Part shown: one piece after another, positions 44,824 through 54,023 of the stretch
Layout: each line of letters starts with the position of its first letter
How positions within the stretch are numbered: the stretch's first letter is position 1
NCBI RefSeq assembly: GCF_020711195.1
Contig: NZ_JAJFAT010000011.1
Span: 1 to 64,000, forward strand
Direction of reading: 5' to 3'
From: Halanaerobium polyolivorans
Lineage (GTDB): Bacteria > Bacillota > Halanaerobiia > Halanaerobiales > Halanaerobiaceae
DNA length: 64,000 bases
Notes under the pieces: model-generated
Told to the model about the DNA's origin: nothing
What the model saw: the letters and a program-made list of their open reading frames with translations, nothing else
Database searches by the model: none
Translations under genes and position numbers: made by a program

Positions 44824-47069
44824 TTTTTATCTCCGCCTTTCATCTCTTTGAGCAGGTTCTCTGGATATTCTACTCTCTGATGATAAATACCGGTTAAAAC
44901 TTTGACAAAACTATTTGTGATCTGATCCAAATCTCTCAGAGTTAAATCCGATTTATCCAATTGGTTTTCAATCAATTTATCTTTGATTAAGCCCCTAACA
45001 AAACCTTCTATTCTATCATGATTATTTTTATTAAAGTTTTTAGACCTTACAGCAGCTTCAGTAATATCTGCCAGCATAATAATTGCTGCTTCCTTACTTT
45101 GTGGTTTAGGGCCATCATAACGAAAATCTTTTTTTTCAATATCATCATGCTTATTTTCCTGTATTGCCTGCTGATAAAAGTAAGAAATTAAGTTTGTCCC
45201 ATGGTGTTCTTTGATAATATCAATTATTTTACCGGGCAGACCATGCTCTTCAGCCATTTCAACCCCATCTTTGACATGGGATTTGATAATTAAAGCACTT
45301 AAATTAGGAGAGGTTTTATCATGAGGATTTTCAGCCCCAAAATGATTCTCTGAGAAAAAGTAAGGCCGTTTCAATTTACCAATATCATGATAATATGCAG
45401 CAGCTCTAGCAAGTAAAGAATCTGCCCCTACATCTTCTGCAGCTGTTTCAGCAAGGTTACCAACAATAATACTATGATGATAAGTTCCAGGTGCTTCAAC
45501 AAGCATCCTTTTTAAAACATTTTGGCTTGGATTAGATAATTCTAGTAGTTTAACAGAAGAAGTCATATCAAATAAATCCTCTAAATAAGGTAAAAATCCA
45601 TTAGCTAAAACTCCTACTAAAAGTCCATTTGTTATTCCTCCTCCAACTGCCCAAATCATATAATTCCAGTTGGGATTTTCCTGTAAAAGAGATAGTCCAG
45701 CTATTAAAAACATTAGAACAACACTAATATTCAGACCTGCCCTTATAATATCTCCCCGTTCTTTTACCTTGCTTACACTGTATATACCAACCAATCCGGC
45801 CAGCAAAGAGACTAAAACTATATTATAGTTCATATCATATATGGGAGCAATCAACATACTTAAAAATAAGGTGGAAACAAGGGCAGTATCAGTATTAATT
45901 AATACAGTTAATAGAATTGATGCCATAGCAGTAGGAACAAGAAAATCTACAAATGGATTTTGAAAAAGACTAAATATTTTTGCCAGCAAAAGAACTAGCA
46001 CAATTAAAATCTCAATTAATAATAATTGGCTGTTATCCTGCCAGATTGACTTTTTATATTTATAAAAATAAAAAGCTAATAAAAGAACAATGATAAAAGC
46101 AATTAATATTCTACCAATTATATTATAATAATTCATTTCTGATCTCTGTAAGCCGAGTCTTTCTAAAATTTCTACATCAGCCTCAGTTACAACATCACCC
46201 TGGCGAACAATGATCTCTCCCTGACGAACCGTATTTTGAACTGGTTCAATTTGGGCAGCTGCCTCTTGGCGTCTGGCCTCTGTAGCCTCAGTATTTAAAA
46301 ACATATTTGCCTGCAGAGTATTTTCGCTTATTTCTGCCAGGGCAAGACGTTTATCTCTAGAAATATCTAAACCCATTGCTGTTTGAGCGATATTATCTCT
46401 AGCACTTGATAGCTCAGCAGGTAAAATTCTTCTTGATAGGGCAGAACTCAATAACTCATCTGCTCTACTTCTTAAATCTTCTAGTTCTTCCCTGGGCAGG
46501 CTGATTAAAGTCTGTAGATTATCATCAGAAATTTCAAAATCAATTTCCTCTTTAACATTTGTTATTATTAGATTAATATCTTCAGAATCTAAACTTGCTA
46601 ATTCTTCTTCACTAAAGCTAATTTCTGGCTCAGAATCATCAATTAAAGCTGCAAATTCTTCTTCAATTTCTGGATCAGCACTTTCCAGGGCAGCAAATCT
46701 CTCGATCAGTATACTTTGCCGTTCTTCTATAATTGAATCAAATAAAAGATTGATTTGCTCATTAATATCCCTTTCCACAGTACCATCTTCTTCATAAACC
46801 CTTGGCGCACTTTCTTCTGCTCTTTGTCTTAATTCTTCGGTTCTAGTTTCATCTATGAAAGTAATGGTCCGTGGAGCGGTTATATTGCTTTGACTTACCT
46901 GGCCAGGTCTTAAATCTACCTGGTCCGGGATTAGGTCTAAACTAAGTGTTACAGCTATTATAATAAAAAATAAAACTCCCCAAATTATTTTATATGTCCT
47001 GGGAGAAAAGTCTAAATATTTTTCCCTCCATTTACGGAGTCTTAGCCTTATTTCTTTCATTAATTTCAT
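44820..47069 (-). CDS. 7TM-HD family phosphohydrolase (PgpH-like)
   Basis: The 749-residue protein has an N-terminal helix (about 27-47), a large extracytoplasmic domain (about 48-310), a cluster of seven membrane helices (about 315-490), and a cytosolic HD domain with HHSIIVGNLAETAA and YYHDIGKLKRPYFF (about 530-580). Relatives (PgpH) hydrolyse cyclic di-AMP to pApA, so a role in c-di-AMP turnover is likely. B. subtilis yqfF occupies the same place after phoH. Confidence 0.93.
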   Translation of the reverse strand: MKLMKEIRLRLRKWREKYLDFSPRTYKIIWGVLFFIIIAVTLSLDLIPDQVDLRPGQVSQSNITAPRTITFIDETRTEELRQRAEESAPRVYEEDGTVERDINEQINLLFDSIIEERQSILIERFAALESADPEIEEEFAALIDDSEPEISFSEEELASLDSEDINLIITNVKEEIDFEISDDNLQTLISLPREELEDLRSRADELLSSALSRRILPAELSSARDNIAQTAMGLDISRDKRLALAEISENTLQANMFLNTEATEARRQEAAAQIEPVQNTVRQGEIIVRQGDVVTEADVEILERLGLQRSEMNYYNIIGRILIAFIIVLLLAFYFYKYKKSIWQDNSQLLLIEILIVLVLLLAKIFSLFQNPFVDFLVPTAMASILLTVLINTDTALVSTLFLSMLIAPIYDMNYNIVLVSLLAGLVGIYSVSKVKERGDIIRAGLNISVVLMFLIAGLSLLQENPNWNYMIWAVGGGITNGLLVGVLANGFLPYLEDLFDMTSSVKLLELSNPSQNVLKRMLVEAPGTYHHSIIVGNLAETAAEDVGADSLLARAAAYYHDIGKLKRPYFFSENHFGAENPHDKTSPNLSALIIKSHVKDGVEMAEEHGLPGKIIDIIKEHHGTNLISYFYQQAIQENKHDDIEKKDFRYDGPKPQSKEAAIIMLADITEAAVRSKNFNKNNHDRIEGFVRGLIKDKLIENQLDKSDLTLRDLDQITNSFVKVLTGIYHQRVEYPENLLKEMKGGDKK

Positions 47070-47071
47070 AA

Positions 47072-48034
47072 TTAGCTCCCACTTTCATAACTTTCGTATG
47101 CTTTAATAATTTCTTTAACAAGATCATGGCGTACAACATCATGTCTGGTTAAATAAACAAAATCTATTCCTTTAATATTCTTCAATATTTTCTGCACAGT
47201 TGCTAGTCCGGAATTTTTCTTATGGGGTAAATCAATCTGAGTTATATCACCTGTAATTACTGCTTTAGAATTAAAACCAATTCTGGTTAAAAACATTTTC
47301 ATCTGTTCTAAGGTCGTATTTTGAGCTTCATCTAAAATCACAAATGAATCATCTAAAGTCCTTCCCCTCATATAGGCTAAAGGAGCAACTTCAATAATAT
47401 CTTTTTCCTGATATAATTTTGCTTTTTCGGGTCCTAAAATATCATAAAGAGCATCATATAAAGGTCTTAAATACGGATCAACTTTTTCCTGCATATCACC
47501 TGGTAAAAAACCTAGATTTTCTCCTGCCTCAATTGCAGGTCTTGTTAATACTATCCTATTAACCTGGTTGTTCATCAGGCTTTTAACCGCCATTACCATA
47601 GCTAAATATGTCTTACCTGTCCCAGCAGGTCCAATAGAAAAAACTATATCCCTATTTTTGATCGACTCAATATATAATTTCTGGCCCATGGTTTTAGCTT
47701 TAATTTTTCTTCCCTTATAATTTTCCTGAATTACCTCATCATAAATATCGTTTAAATTGATTTCGGGATTCCTTTTCAACAATTCAGCTGCATATTTTAA
47801 TTTCCGGGGTGGAAACTCATCTTTTTTATTAGTCATAGAAAGAAGCTTTTTGATTATCATCTCTTTTTTCTCTATATTACAATCCTGACATTCTATTTTT
47901 ATTTGGTTGCCTCTTCCACTAAGTTTAACAGCTAGTATATTTTCTAATAATTTTAAATTTCTATCATTATGCCCAAAAAAGTTTTGAGCAATCTGGTAAT
48001 CATTTATTTCTATTCTACTTTCTTCTTTAGACAA
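47072..48034 (-). CDS. PhoH-family ATPase (PhoH-like, YbeZ type)
   Basis: The 320-residue protein has a Walker A motif GPAGTGKTYLA near residue 135 and Walker B SFVILDEAQNTT near 230, with GDITQIDLP downstream. PhoH-like ATPases pair with YbeY in ribosome and RNA maturation; ybeY is two genes downstream. It is the first gene of the long operon ending at recO and has its own promoter. Confidence 0.94.
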   Translation of the reverse strand: MSKEESRIEINDYQIAQNFFGHNDRNLKLLENILAVKLSGRGNQIKIECQDCNIEKKEMIIKKLLSMTNKKDEFPPRKLKYAAELLKRNPEINLNDIYDEVIQENYKGRKIKAKTMGQKLYIESIKNRDIVFSIGPAGTGKTYLAMVMAVKSLMNNQVNRIVLTRPAIEAGENLGFLPGDMQEKVDPYLRPLYDALYDILGPEKAKLYQEKDIIEVAPLAYMRGRTLDDSFVILDEAQNTTLEQMKMFLTRIGFNSKAVITGDITQIDLPHKKNSGLATVQKILKNIKGIDFVYLTRHDVVRHDLVKEIIKAYESYESGS

Positions 48035-48129
48035 TTTTTAATCCTCCCTCATTATTTTATTAACTTCTAGAGTAAAGAAAATAATCCTTCCTTTTTTAGA
48101 CAAAGGATTTAATTAAAGGCTATTTTTTT

Positions 48130-48160
48130 ATTATATCATAGAATTGGATGTGGATTACAA
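48130..48160 (-). promoter_or_regulatory. Promoter of the phoH-recO operon
   Basis: On the minus strand a perfect TATAAT (48130-48135) with the extended -10 TGA just before it. A -35-like TTGTAA (48155-48160) is 19 bases away, longer than usual; the extended -10 would compensate. Confidence 0.65.
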
Positions 48161-48166
48161 ATTACT

Positions 48167-48196
48167 TGAAAAAACTGCAACCAAGCTAGGCTGCAG
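48167..48196 (-). terminator. Rho-independent terminator after the small membrane protein
   Basis: On the minus strand CTGCA-GCC and GGT-TGCAG (48175-48196) form a stem with a loop of 6 bases, followed by TTTTTT. It separates the floA group from the phoH operon. Confidence 0.85.
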
Positions 48197-48215
48197 CTTT
48201 TACAAATATATGAAT

Positions 48216-48665
48216 TTACCTTCTTTTCTGCAGGGCTTTTGGCTCTGACAAAATTTCTTTATAAATTACAGCCTTTTCTAATTCGCTGAAATCTTTAAAT
48301 TCCTCAGCAAGATAAACTTTCCCCTTTTTAGCAGCAGAAATTGAACGCTCTTTTTGCTTTTTTGCTTTATCTTTAGAAATAGCTTCTTCTGCGGTAGAAC
48401 TCTTTTCAGCTTCAACCTGCTCATCTTCTTCAACTTTTTCTTCTTCATAAGCTAATTTATAATCATCATAAGCTTCTTCTTGATGATCATATTGATAGTC
48501 ATAATTAGAGTCTTTTCTTTTTGAATAATCTTCTTTCCTTTCTCTTTCTATTTCTGCGGCTTTCTCTTGAATAAAGTCAAATAGCCTTTTAAAGGTTTTA
48601 ATTATTTTAGCCATAATAACGAAAAAGAAGATTAAAACAGGAAGTAAATATATTAAACTCTCCAT
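48216..48665 (-). CDS. Small single-pass membrane protein of unknown function
   Basis: I do not recognise a named family. The 149-residue protein has one membrane helix at residues 4-20 (YLLPVLIFFFVIMAKI), then a long, strongly charged, probably disordered or coiled region rich in Glu, Lys, Asp and Tyr (about 35-105), and a short C-terminal motif DFSELEKAVIYKEILSEPKAL of a kind seen at the ends of many Firmicute proteins. It follows floA by 30 bases and stands where yqfB, yqfC and yqfD lie in B. subtilis. It could be a partner of the FloA scaffold. That is inference from position only. Confidence 0.8.
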   Translation of the reverse strand: MESLIYLLPVLIFFFVIMAKIIKTFKRLFDFIQEKAAEIERERKEDYSKRKDSNYDYQYDHQEEAYDDYKLAYEEEKVEEDEQVEAEKSSTAEEAISKDKAKKQKERSISAAKKGKVYLAEEFKDFSELEKAVIYKEILSEPKALQKRR

Positions 48666-48695
48666 ACAATTAATCCCTCCTGTTAATGGTTCAAA

Positions 48696-49679
48696 TTAAT
48701 TTTCACTGATCTCTTTGTTTTTTTCTGATGATTCAGAAATACTTGATCTCATCTTTGTATCAGATTCGATATTTTTAAAATTCATATAATCCATAACACC
48801 CATATTACCTTTTTTAAGAGCTTCTGACATAGCTAAAGGAACTTGAGCCTCTGCTTCTACCACTTTAGCTCTCATTTCCTGTACCTTAGCTTTCATCTCT
48901 TGTTCTTCTGCAACTGCCATTGCTCTTCTTTCTTCAGCTTTAGCTTGAGCGATTTCTTTATCAGCTTCTGCCTGATCTGTCTGCAGTTGAGCACCAATGT
49001 TCTTACCAACATCTACATCAGCGATATCAATAGATAATATTTCAAAAGCAGTACCTGAATCAAGGCCTTTATCTAAAACAGTTTTTGAGATAGAATCAGG
49101 ATTTTCAAGTACTTTTTTATGGGATTCAGCTGAACCTACAGTAGTAACAATACCTTCTCCAACTCTAGCCAGTACTGTTTCTTCGCCAGCTCCACCAACT
49201 AAACGGTCTATATTAGCTCTTACAGTAACTCTGGCTGTAGCCATAACCTGAATACCATCCATAGCAACTGCTGTAACAATAGGAGTTTGAATAACCTTAG
49301 GGTTTACACTCATTTTTACAGCTTCTAACACATCTCTTCCTGCCAGATCAATTGCTGCTGCGCGTTCAAAGCTGAGCTCAATTTCTGCTCGATGAGCAGC
49401 TATTAAAGCATCAACAACCCGATCTACATTACCTCCAGCAAGATAATGTGCTTCAAGCTGATCACTGCTTATTTCCATACCAGCTTTGTGAGTTTTGATC
49501 ATCGGTCCTACTATTGATGATGGAATAACCCTTCTTAATCTCATACCGATTAAATTAAAAAAACTAACCTTTACTCCAGCTGCTGTAGCTGAAATCCAAA
49601 GTCCAATTGGTATAAAGTAAAAAAACAGGACTAAAAATGCCAATAAGGCAATTAAAAATAACACTGTTAATAGTTCCAT
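48696..49679 (-). CDS. floA: Flotillin-like protein FloA (YqfA type)
   Basis: FloA scaffolds functional membrane microdomains. The 327-residue protein has an N-terminal membrane hairpin (about 5-28), the family segment [19 protein letters not shown] near residue 50, the PHB/SPFH-like region, and a coiled-coil stretch rich in Ala, Glu and Lys (about 225-290). It starts 1 base after nfeD, and the nfeD-floA pair is a known operon. Confidence 0.94.
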   Translation of the reverse strand: MELLTVLFLIALLAFLVLFFYFIPIGLWISATAAGVKVSFFNLIGMRLRRVIPSSIVGPMIKTHKAGMEISSDQLEAHYLAGGNVDRVVDALIAAHRAEIELSFERAAAIDLAGRDVLEAVKMSVNPKVIQTPIVTAVAMDGIQVMATARVTVRANIDRLVGGAGEETVLARVGEGIVTTVGSAESHKKVLENPDSISKTVLDKGLDSGTAFEILSIDIADVDVGKNIGAQLQTDQAEADKEIAQAKAEERRAMAVAEEQEMKAKVQEMRAKVVEAEAQVPLAMSEALKKGNMGVMDYMNFKNIESDTKMRSSISESSEKNKEISEN

Positions 49680-49680
49680 T

Positions 49681-50973
49681 TTATTCTGCCTCCTCTTCTA
49701 TTTCTCTAACAACTATTCTGCTGCCAGAAACTGATACAACTTCTACTAAACTGTCTTTTTCTATAAAACCACCTTCACTTACTGCATCAATCCTTCTGTT
49801 ATCAATTTCTATTGTACCTGCCGGTCTTAATTTGGTTATTGTAAGAGCTTTGCGGCCTACATAATCCTGTTTGTCTGAAGATGAATAATATTCTTTTGAA
49901 CTTGTCTCAAGTGATATTTTATTCCAGAAACGGCTTGTACCCATCTTTTTAACCATTAGAAAAGCAATTAAAAGGGTGAAAAACACAACCCCCAACAGTA
50001 CATTAAGCGCTATTGCTCGATTGGGGAAAACAAAGAATAAACTGATTAAAACAGCTGTTATACCACTTATACCGGCTACACCAAAACCTGGAATAACAAA
50101 AATCTCGAAAAAGATCAGTATAATGCCAATTATAAAGAGAATTACCATTCCAGTTCCAATTGCTCCGGTCAAAATATGACCGGCAAAAAATATCAATAAA
50201 GAAATAATTCCAAGCGTACCACCCACAGCAAAGCCGGGTGTTAAAGCTTCAAAAATTAAAGCAGAAAAAGCAATTATTAATAACAGACCACTAAAATAAG
50301 GATTTGTTATTATAGCAACAATGTTATGCAAACTGCTTCTTTCTATACTTATAATTTCTCCGGGATCAATCGCTTTTAATTCACTCAATTCGTTTAAATT
50401 TTCAGCTATAAAATCTCCCATCCCCAACTCAACCGCTTCTCTGGCTGTCAGGGTAAGCAGCTTTTCTCTTTCGATTATCGACTCAATTTCAATATCAGAG
50501 TCGACCATTGCTTCTGCTATTCTTCCATCTCTGCCTGTTCTTTCTGCGGTTGCAGCAAATTCTTTTCTGAGAGCAGAAATTATTTTTTCTTCCTGAGGTC
50601 TGGTTTCTGCTGCTCCAATACTGGAGCCTGAGGAAAGATATATTTCATCGCCGGTCAAAGCAATCAAGGCTGCCGCAGACCAGGCTCTACCATTAACAAA
50701 GGTGATAATCCTCAGCGGAGAATCAAATATTCTATCTCTAATTCTCAAAGCAGGATCAACAAAACCACCAAGACTATTTATTTCAATTATAAACTCTTCA
50801 GCTCCTTCGGCTTCTGCCCTGCTTAAAGCATCATTAATAAAAGAATACTGAGCTATATTTATTTCACCTTCTAAACGGATATGATAAATAGAGGCTTCAG
50901 CCTGTTCTACTGAAGAAAAAACAGAGATAACCACTAAAAACAATATTAAAAAAACCAAAATTTTTCTCATCAA
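49681..50973 (-). CDS. NfeD-type membrane serine protease
   Basis: The 430-residue protein has a signal peptide (about 1-27), a ClpP-like protease domain (about 30-220), four membrane helices (about 225-340) and a C-terminal OB fold of the NfeD type. A catalytic serine is likely in [12 protein letters not shown] (about residue 97), with lysines nearby at [12 protein letters not shown] (about 132-141) to make the Ser/Lys dyad of stomatin-operon proteases. It pairs with FloA, the next gene. It is the long NfeD form. Confidence 0.92.
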   Translation of the reverse strand: MMRKILVFLILFLVVISVFSSVEQAEASIYHIRLEGEINIAQYSFINDALSRAEAEGAEEFIIEINSLGGFVDPALRIRDRIFDSPLRIITFVNGRAWSAAALIALTGDEIYLSSGSSIGAAETRPQEEKIISALRKEFAATAERTGRDGRIAEAMVDSDIEIESIIEREKLLTLTAREAVELGMGDFIAENLNELSELKAIDPGEIISIERSSLHNIVAIITNPYFSGLLLIIAFSALIFEALTPGFAVGGTLGIISLLIFFAGHILTGAIGTGMVILFIIGIILIFFEIFVIPGFGVAGISGITAVLISLFFVFPNRAIALNVLLGVVFFTLLIAFLMVKKMGTSRFWNKISLETSSKEYYSSSDKQDYVGRKALTITKLRPAGTIEIDNRRIDAVSEGGFIEKDSLVEVVSVSGSRIVVREIEEEAE

Positions 50974-51032
50974 TTTTCACCCCCATAATGAGGACTGGGA
51001 GGATATGAACCTCCTCTATATAAATAAATCAG

Positions 51033-51485
51033 CTATTTTTGACTGAGCTTTTCTTTAACCTTTTGGCTGACTAAACTACCATCAGCCCTTCCTTTTATCT
51101 TGGGCATTATTTTAGCCATAACCTGGCCCATATCCTGCATGCTTTCTGCACCAGTTTCAGCAATTACTGCTGCAACAGTTTTATCGATTTCCTCTTCTGA
51201 CATCTGTTCTGGTAAATATTCTTCTAATATTTCCATTTCTCTATAAAGTTTATCCATTACCTCTTTTTTGCCTGATTTTTTGAAATCAGGTATTGAGTCT
51301 TTAATCGATTTTAGCTGTTTTGCTATTACAGCAATTACTTCTTTATCATCTAGCTCTTTGCCAGTTTCAATCTCTTTATTTTTTATTTCTGATCTTGTCA
51401 TTCTTATTACTGCTAAGCGCTCTTTATCTTTTTCTTTCATAGCTTTTTTCATATCTTCTAAAAGTCTTTTCTTTAAAGCTTCCAT
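51033..51485 (-). CDS. GatB/YqeY-domain protein
   Basis: The 150-residue protein is of the YqeY family, related to the tRNA-binding tail of GatB. It is all-helical, with the segments IRMTRSEIKNKEIE near residue 27, EEYLPEQMSEEEI near 88 and GQVMAKIMPKIKGRADG near 121. Function is not established, though tRNA or amidotransferase links are proposed. In B. subtilis it follows rpsU; here it follows the HIT gene directly. Confidence 0.94.
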   Translation of the reverse strand: MEALKKRLLEDMKKAMKEKDKERLAVIRMTRSEIKNKEIETGKELDDKEVIAVIAKQLKSIKDSIPDFKKSGKKEVMDKLYREMEILEEYLPEQMSEEEIDKTVAAVIAETGAESMQDMGQVMAKIMPKIKGRADGSLVSQKVKEKLSQK

Positions 51486-51508
51486 TTTGCCAACTCCCTA
51501 ATTTTATA

Positions 51509-51853
51509 TTAGCCTGGAGGCCACTGCAGTTTCCTTCCCCCTAATAAATGAAAATGAATGTGATAAACAGTCTGACCGCCATCTTGATTGCAGTTACTAA
51601 CAATTCTATAACCACTTTCAGCAATGTTTTTTTCTGCAGCCAGCTCTTTTGCCACCTGATAAATATGACCTATTAACTTATTATCTTTTTCTTCTAAATT
51701 ATTGAGATCAGAAATGTGTTTTTTTGGTACTATTAGAAGATGAACAGGTGCCTGAGGATTAATATCTTCAAAAACCACAAGCTTTTCATCACTATAGACA
51801 AAGTCTGTATCAATTTTTCCTGCTGCTATTTTACAGAAAAGACAATCTTCCAT
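51509..51853 (-). CDS. HIT-family nucleotide hydrolase/transferase
   Basis: The 114-residue HINT-like protein has the histidine triad HIHFHLLGG near residue 97 and the CLFCKIAAG start. Hint enzymes hydrolyse nucleoside phosphoramidates such as aminoacyl-AMP. It has its own region of about 75 bases upstream, containing a sigma-H-like promoter, and is the first gene before yqeY, nfeD and floA. Confidence 0.95.
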   Translation of the reverse strand: MEDCLFCKIAAGKIDTDFVYSDEKLVVFEDINPQAPVHLLIVPKKHISDLNNLEEKDNKLIGHIYQVAKELAAEKNIAESGYRIVSNCNQDGGQTVYHIHFHLLGGRKLQWPPG

Positions 51854-51899
51854 TCTAACACCTCCAAAAATAATTATTTTGCTTTATCATCTATTACTT

Positions 51900-51928
51900 A
51901 TATTCTCTTAAAAGCTCTTAGTTCCTGC
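51900..51928 (-). promoter_or_regulatory. Sigma-H-like promoter upstream of the HIT gene
   Basis: On the minus strand GCAGGAACT (51920-51928), 11 bases, then AGAGAATAT (51900-51908). It fits the sigma-H consensus except for one C. It lies just past the mtaB stop and 47 bases before the HIT start codon. Confidence 0.45.
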
Positions 51929-53241
51929 TATTCTATGATTTTTCCTTTTATATGAGAATAATCAAATGAACTCTCGAGCTCAACTTCTGTTAAAGTGTTT
52001 TTAATTTTATCAGGGCCAGCAAGCAGCACCTTAAGATAATTATCTGTATAACCGGTTAATAATCCTGTTTGCTGATCTCTTTCTTCTTCTATTAAAACTT
52101 TTTTGCTTTGACCCAAAAATTTAGCCTGATACTCTTTCATTAATGATTGATTGAGCTCCCGCAGTTTTTTGCTGTATTTTTTAATAATATTGCCATTAAC
52201 TTTGTTATCCATCTTATAAGCGGGTGTACCTTCACGAGCTGAAAAGGGAAAAACATGTACTTTAGTAAATTTAAGCTCTTTGACCAGCTCTAATGTTTGC
52301 TCAAAAGTTTTTTGCGTTTCTCCGGGAAAACCAACAATAACATCAGTTGTAATTGCAATATCAGGTATTTTAGCCCTTATTTTATTAACAGTTTTGGCAA
52401 ATTCTTCAGCTGTATAGGGTCTCTGCATGGCTTTTAAAATTTTATTGCTCCCACTTTGCAGAGGTAGGTGGAGGTGGGGACAAAAAATATCCTTTTCTGC
52501 CATTAAATCTATCATTTTACTATCAATTTCTGTACCTTCAATTGAGCTAAGCCTGAGCCTCTGCAGATTTTCCACTTCACTTAATTCCTGCAGTAGTTCA
52601 CCTAAAGCAGCGGTATTGTTTTTCTCACTTCCATATGCTCCCAGATGAGTTCCTGTTAAGATGATCTCTTTAACTCCCTCTTCAACCATCTTTTTAACCT
52701 CTTTTAGAATTGATTTTTGCTCTCTACTCCTGACAGGTCCTCTGGCATAGGGAATTATACAATAACTGCAGAATTGATTACAGCCATCTTCAATTTTTAT
52801 ATTAGCTCTGGTTCTATTTGTTAATCTTTTTAGCTCAAGTTCTTCATAATCTTTTAATTCTTGATAATCTTTTATTTGATTCTCTATTTCCTTACCAGCC
52901 AGTAATTTATCAACCTTTTTAACAATTTTAGCTTTGTCACTACTTCCCATCACAAAATCAATTTCAGATATGGAACTGACCTCTTCCGGAAATGCCTGGC
53001 TGTAACAGCCAACAACAGCGACTAAACTCTCATTATTACTTCTTTTTGCTCTTCTAGCAATTTTTCTGCTTTTACTGGCAGCTTGATTGGTTACAGTACA
53101 GCTATTAATTATATAAATATCTGCCTCATCAGAAAAATCTACAACCTCAAAATCATTATCTAAAAAAATATCTATGATTGCTTCTGTTTCATATTGATTT
53201 ACTTTACAGCCGAGAGTATAAAAAGCTGCTTTTTTATTCAT
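51928..53241 (-). CDS. mtaB: tRNA (N6-threonylcarbamoyladenosine(37)-C2)-methylthiotransferase MtaB
   Basis: MtaB turns t6A37 into ms2t6A37 in ANN-decoding tRNAs. The 437-residue protein has the N-terminal cluster domain (YTLGCKVNQYETEA, NSCTVTNQAASKSRK), the radical-SAM motif CNQFCSYCIIPYARGP near residue 150, and a C-terminal TRAM domain. I chose ATG 53241 rather than the longer frame that overlaps rsmE; it begins MNKKAAFYTLGC. It follows rsmE with a 1-base gap. Confidence 0.95.
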   Translation of the reverse strand: MNKKAAFYTLGCKVNQYETEAIIDIFLDNDFEVVDFSDEADIYIINSCTVTNQAASKSRKIARRAKRSNNESLVAVVGCYSQAFPEEVSSISEIDFVMGSSDKAKIVKKVDKLLAGKEIENQIKDYQELKDYEELELKRLTNRTRANIKIEDGCNQFCSYCIIPYARGPVRSREQKSILKEVKKMVEEGVKEIILTGTHLGAYGSEKNNTAALGELLQELSEVENLQRLRLSSIEGTEIDSKMIDLMAEKDIFCPHLHLPLQSGSNKILKAMQRPYTAEEFAKTVNKIRAKIPDIAITTDVIVGFPGETQKTFEQTLELVKELKFTKVHVFPFSAREGTPAYKMDNKVNGNIIKKYSKKLRELNQSLMKEYQAKFLGQSKKVLIEEERDQQTGLLTGYTDNYLKVLLAGPDKIKNTLTEVELESSFDYSHIKGKIIE

Positions 53242-53242
53242 T

Positions 53243-53995
53243 TTAACCACCAAGTTCACCTTTCTCATATAATAAACAGGATAAAGCGGAAATCCCTGCC
53301 GTTTCTGTTCTCATTATTCTTGGTCCCAAGCTAATAACCTCTGCCTGCAGATCTTTTTTTGCTTTTTCAACTTCTTCTGCAGAGAAACCACCTTCTGGCC
53401 CGATAATCAATAATATTATAGCATCATCTGCAGGCTGATTTTGCTTAAAAAATTTTTTTAGAGAAAATTCAGCTTCATCTTCCCACAAAATTAAAGAATA
53501 ATCAAATTCATCTTTCAGTTCTTTTAAAGCAGAAAGAGAACAAAAATCTCTTATTTCCGGGATCAGAGATCTTCCCGACTGTTTGGCAGCTGCTTCTGCA
53601 ACTCTCTGCCATCTTTTAAGTTTTTTCTGCTTCTTTTTATGATTATATTTAACTATTGTTCTCTCTGTTTCTAATGGTATCAGAGCTTTGAAGCCAATTT
53701 CAGTTGCCTTCTCAACAATTAAGTCCATTTTTCTTTTTTTGGGCAGCCCCTGAGCTATAATAACCTTCAATTCTGCTTCAACTGCAGATTTTTCGCGCTC
53801 GATGACCTCTAATTCAGCTGAGTCATCATTAAAAGCAACTATCTTTGCCTGCAGATCAAAACCATCTTTATCAGAAACAATAACCCTGTCACCTATATTA
53901 AGGCGCAGGGAATTTTTAAGATGATTATAATCATTTCCTTGAATAGAAATTTTTTCTCCAATTGCTGCACTTTCTTTAATGAAAAATTTATTCAT
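53243..53995 (-). CDS. rsmE: 16S rRNA (uracil(1498)-N3)-methyltransferase RsmE
   Basis: RsmE methylates U1498 of 16S rRNA. The 250-residue protein has an N-terminal PUA-like domain and a SPOUT domain, with the knot motifs IGPEGGFSAEEVEKA near residue 195 and LGPRIMRTETAGISALSCL near 222. It lies 28 bases after dnaJ. prmA, which usually stands between dnaJ and rsmE, is missing. Confidence 0.95.
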   Translation of the reverse strand: MNKFFIKESAAIGEKISIQGNDYNHLKNSLRLNIGDRVIVSDKDGFDLQAKIVAFNDDSAELEVIEREKSAVEAELKVIIAQGLPKKRKMDLIVEKATEIGFKALIPLETERTIVKYNHKKKQKKLKRWQRVAEAAAKQSGRSLIPEIRDFCSLSALKELKDEFDYSLILWEDEAEFSLKKFFKQNQPADDAIILLIIGPEGGFSAEEVEKAKKDLQAEVISLGPRIMRTETAGISALSCLLYEKGELGG

Positions 53996-54023
53996 TTTCT
54001 TTCACTCCGTATAATTTCTTTAT

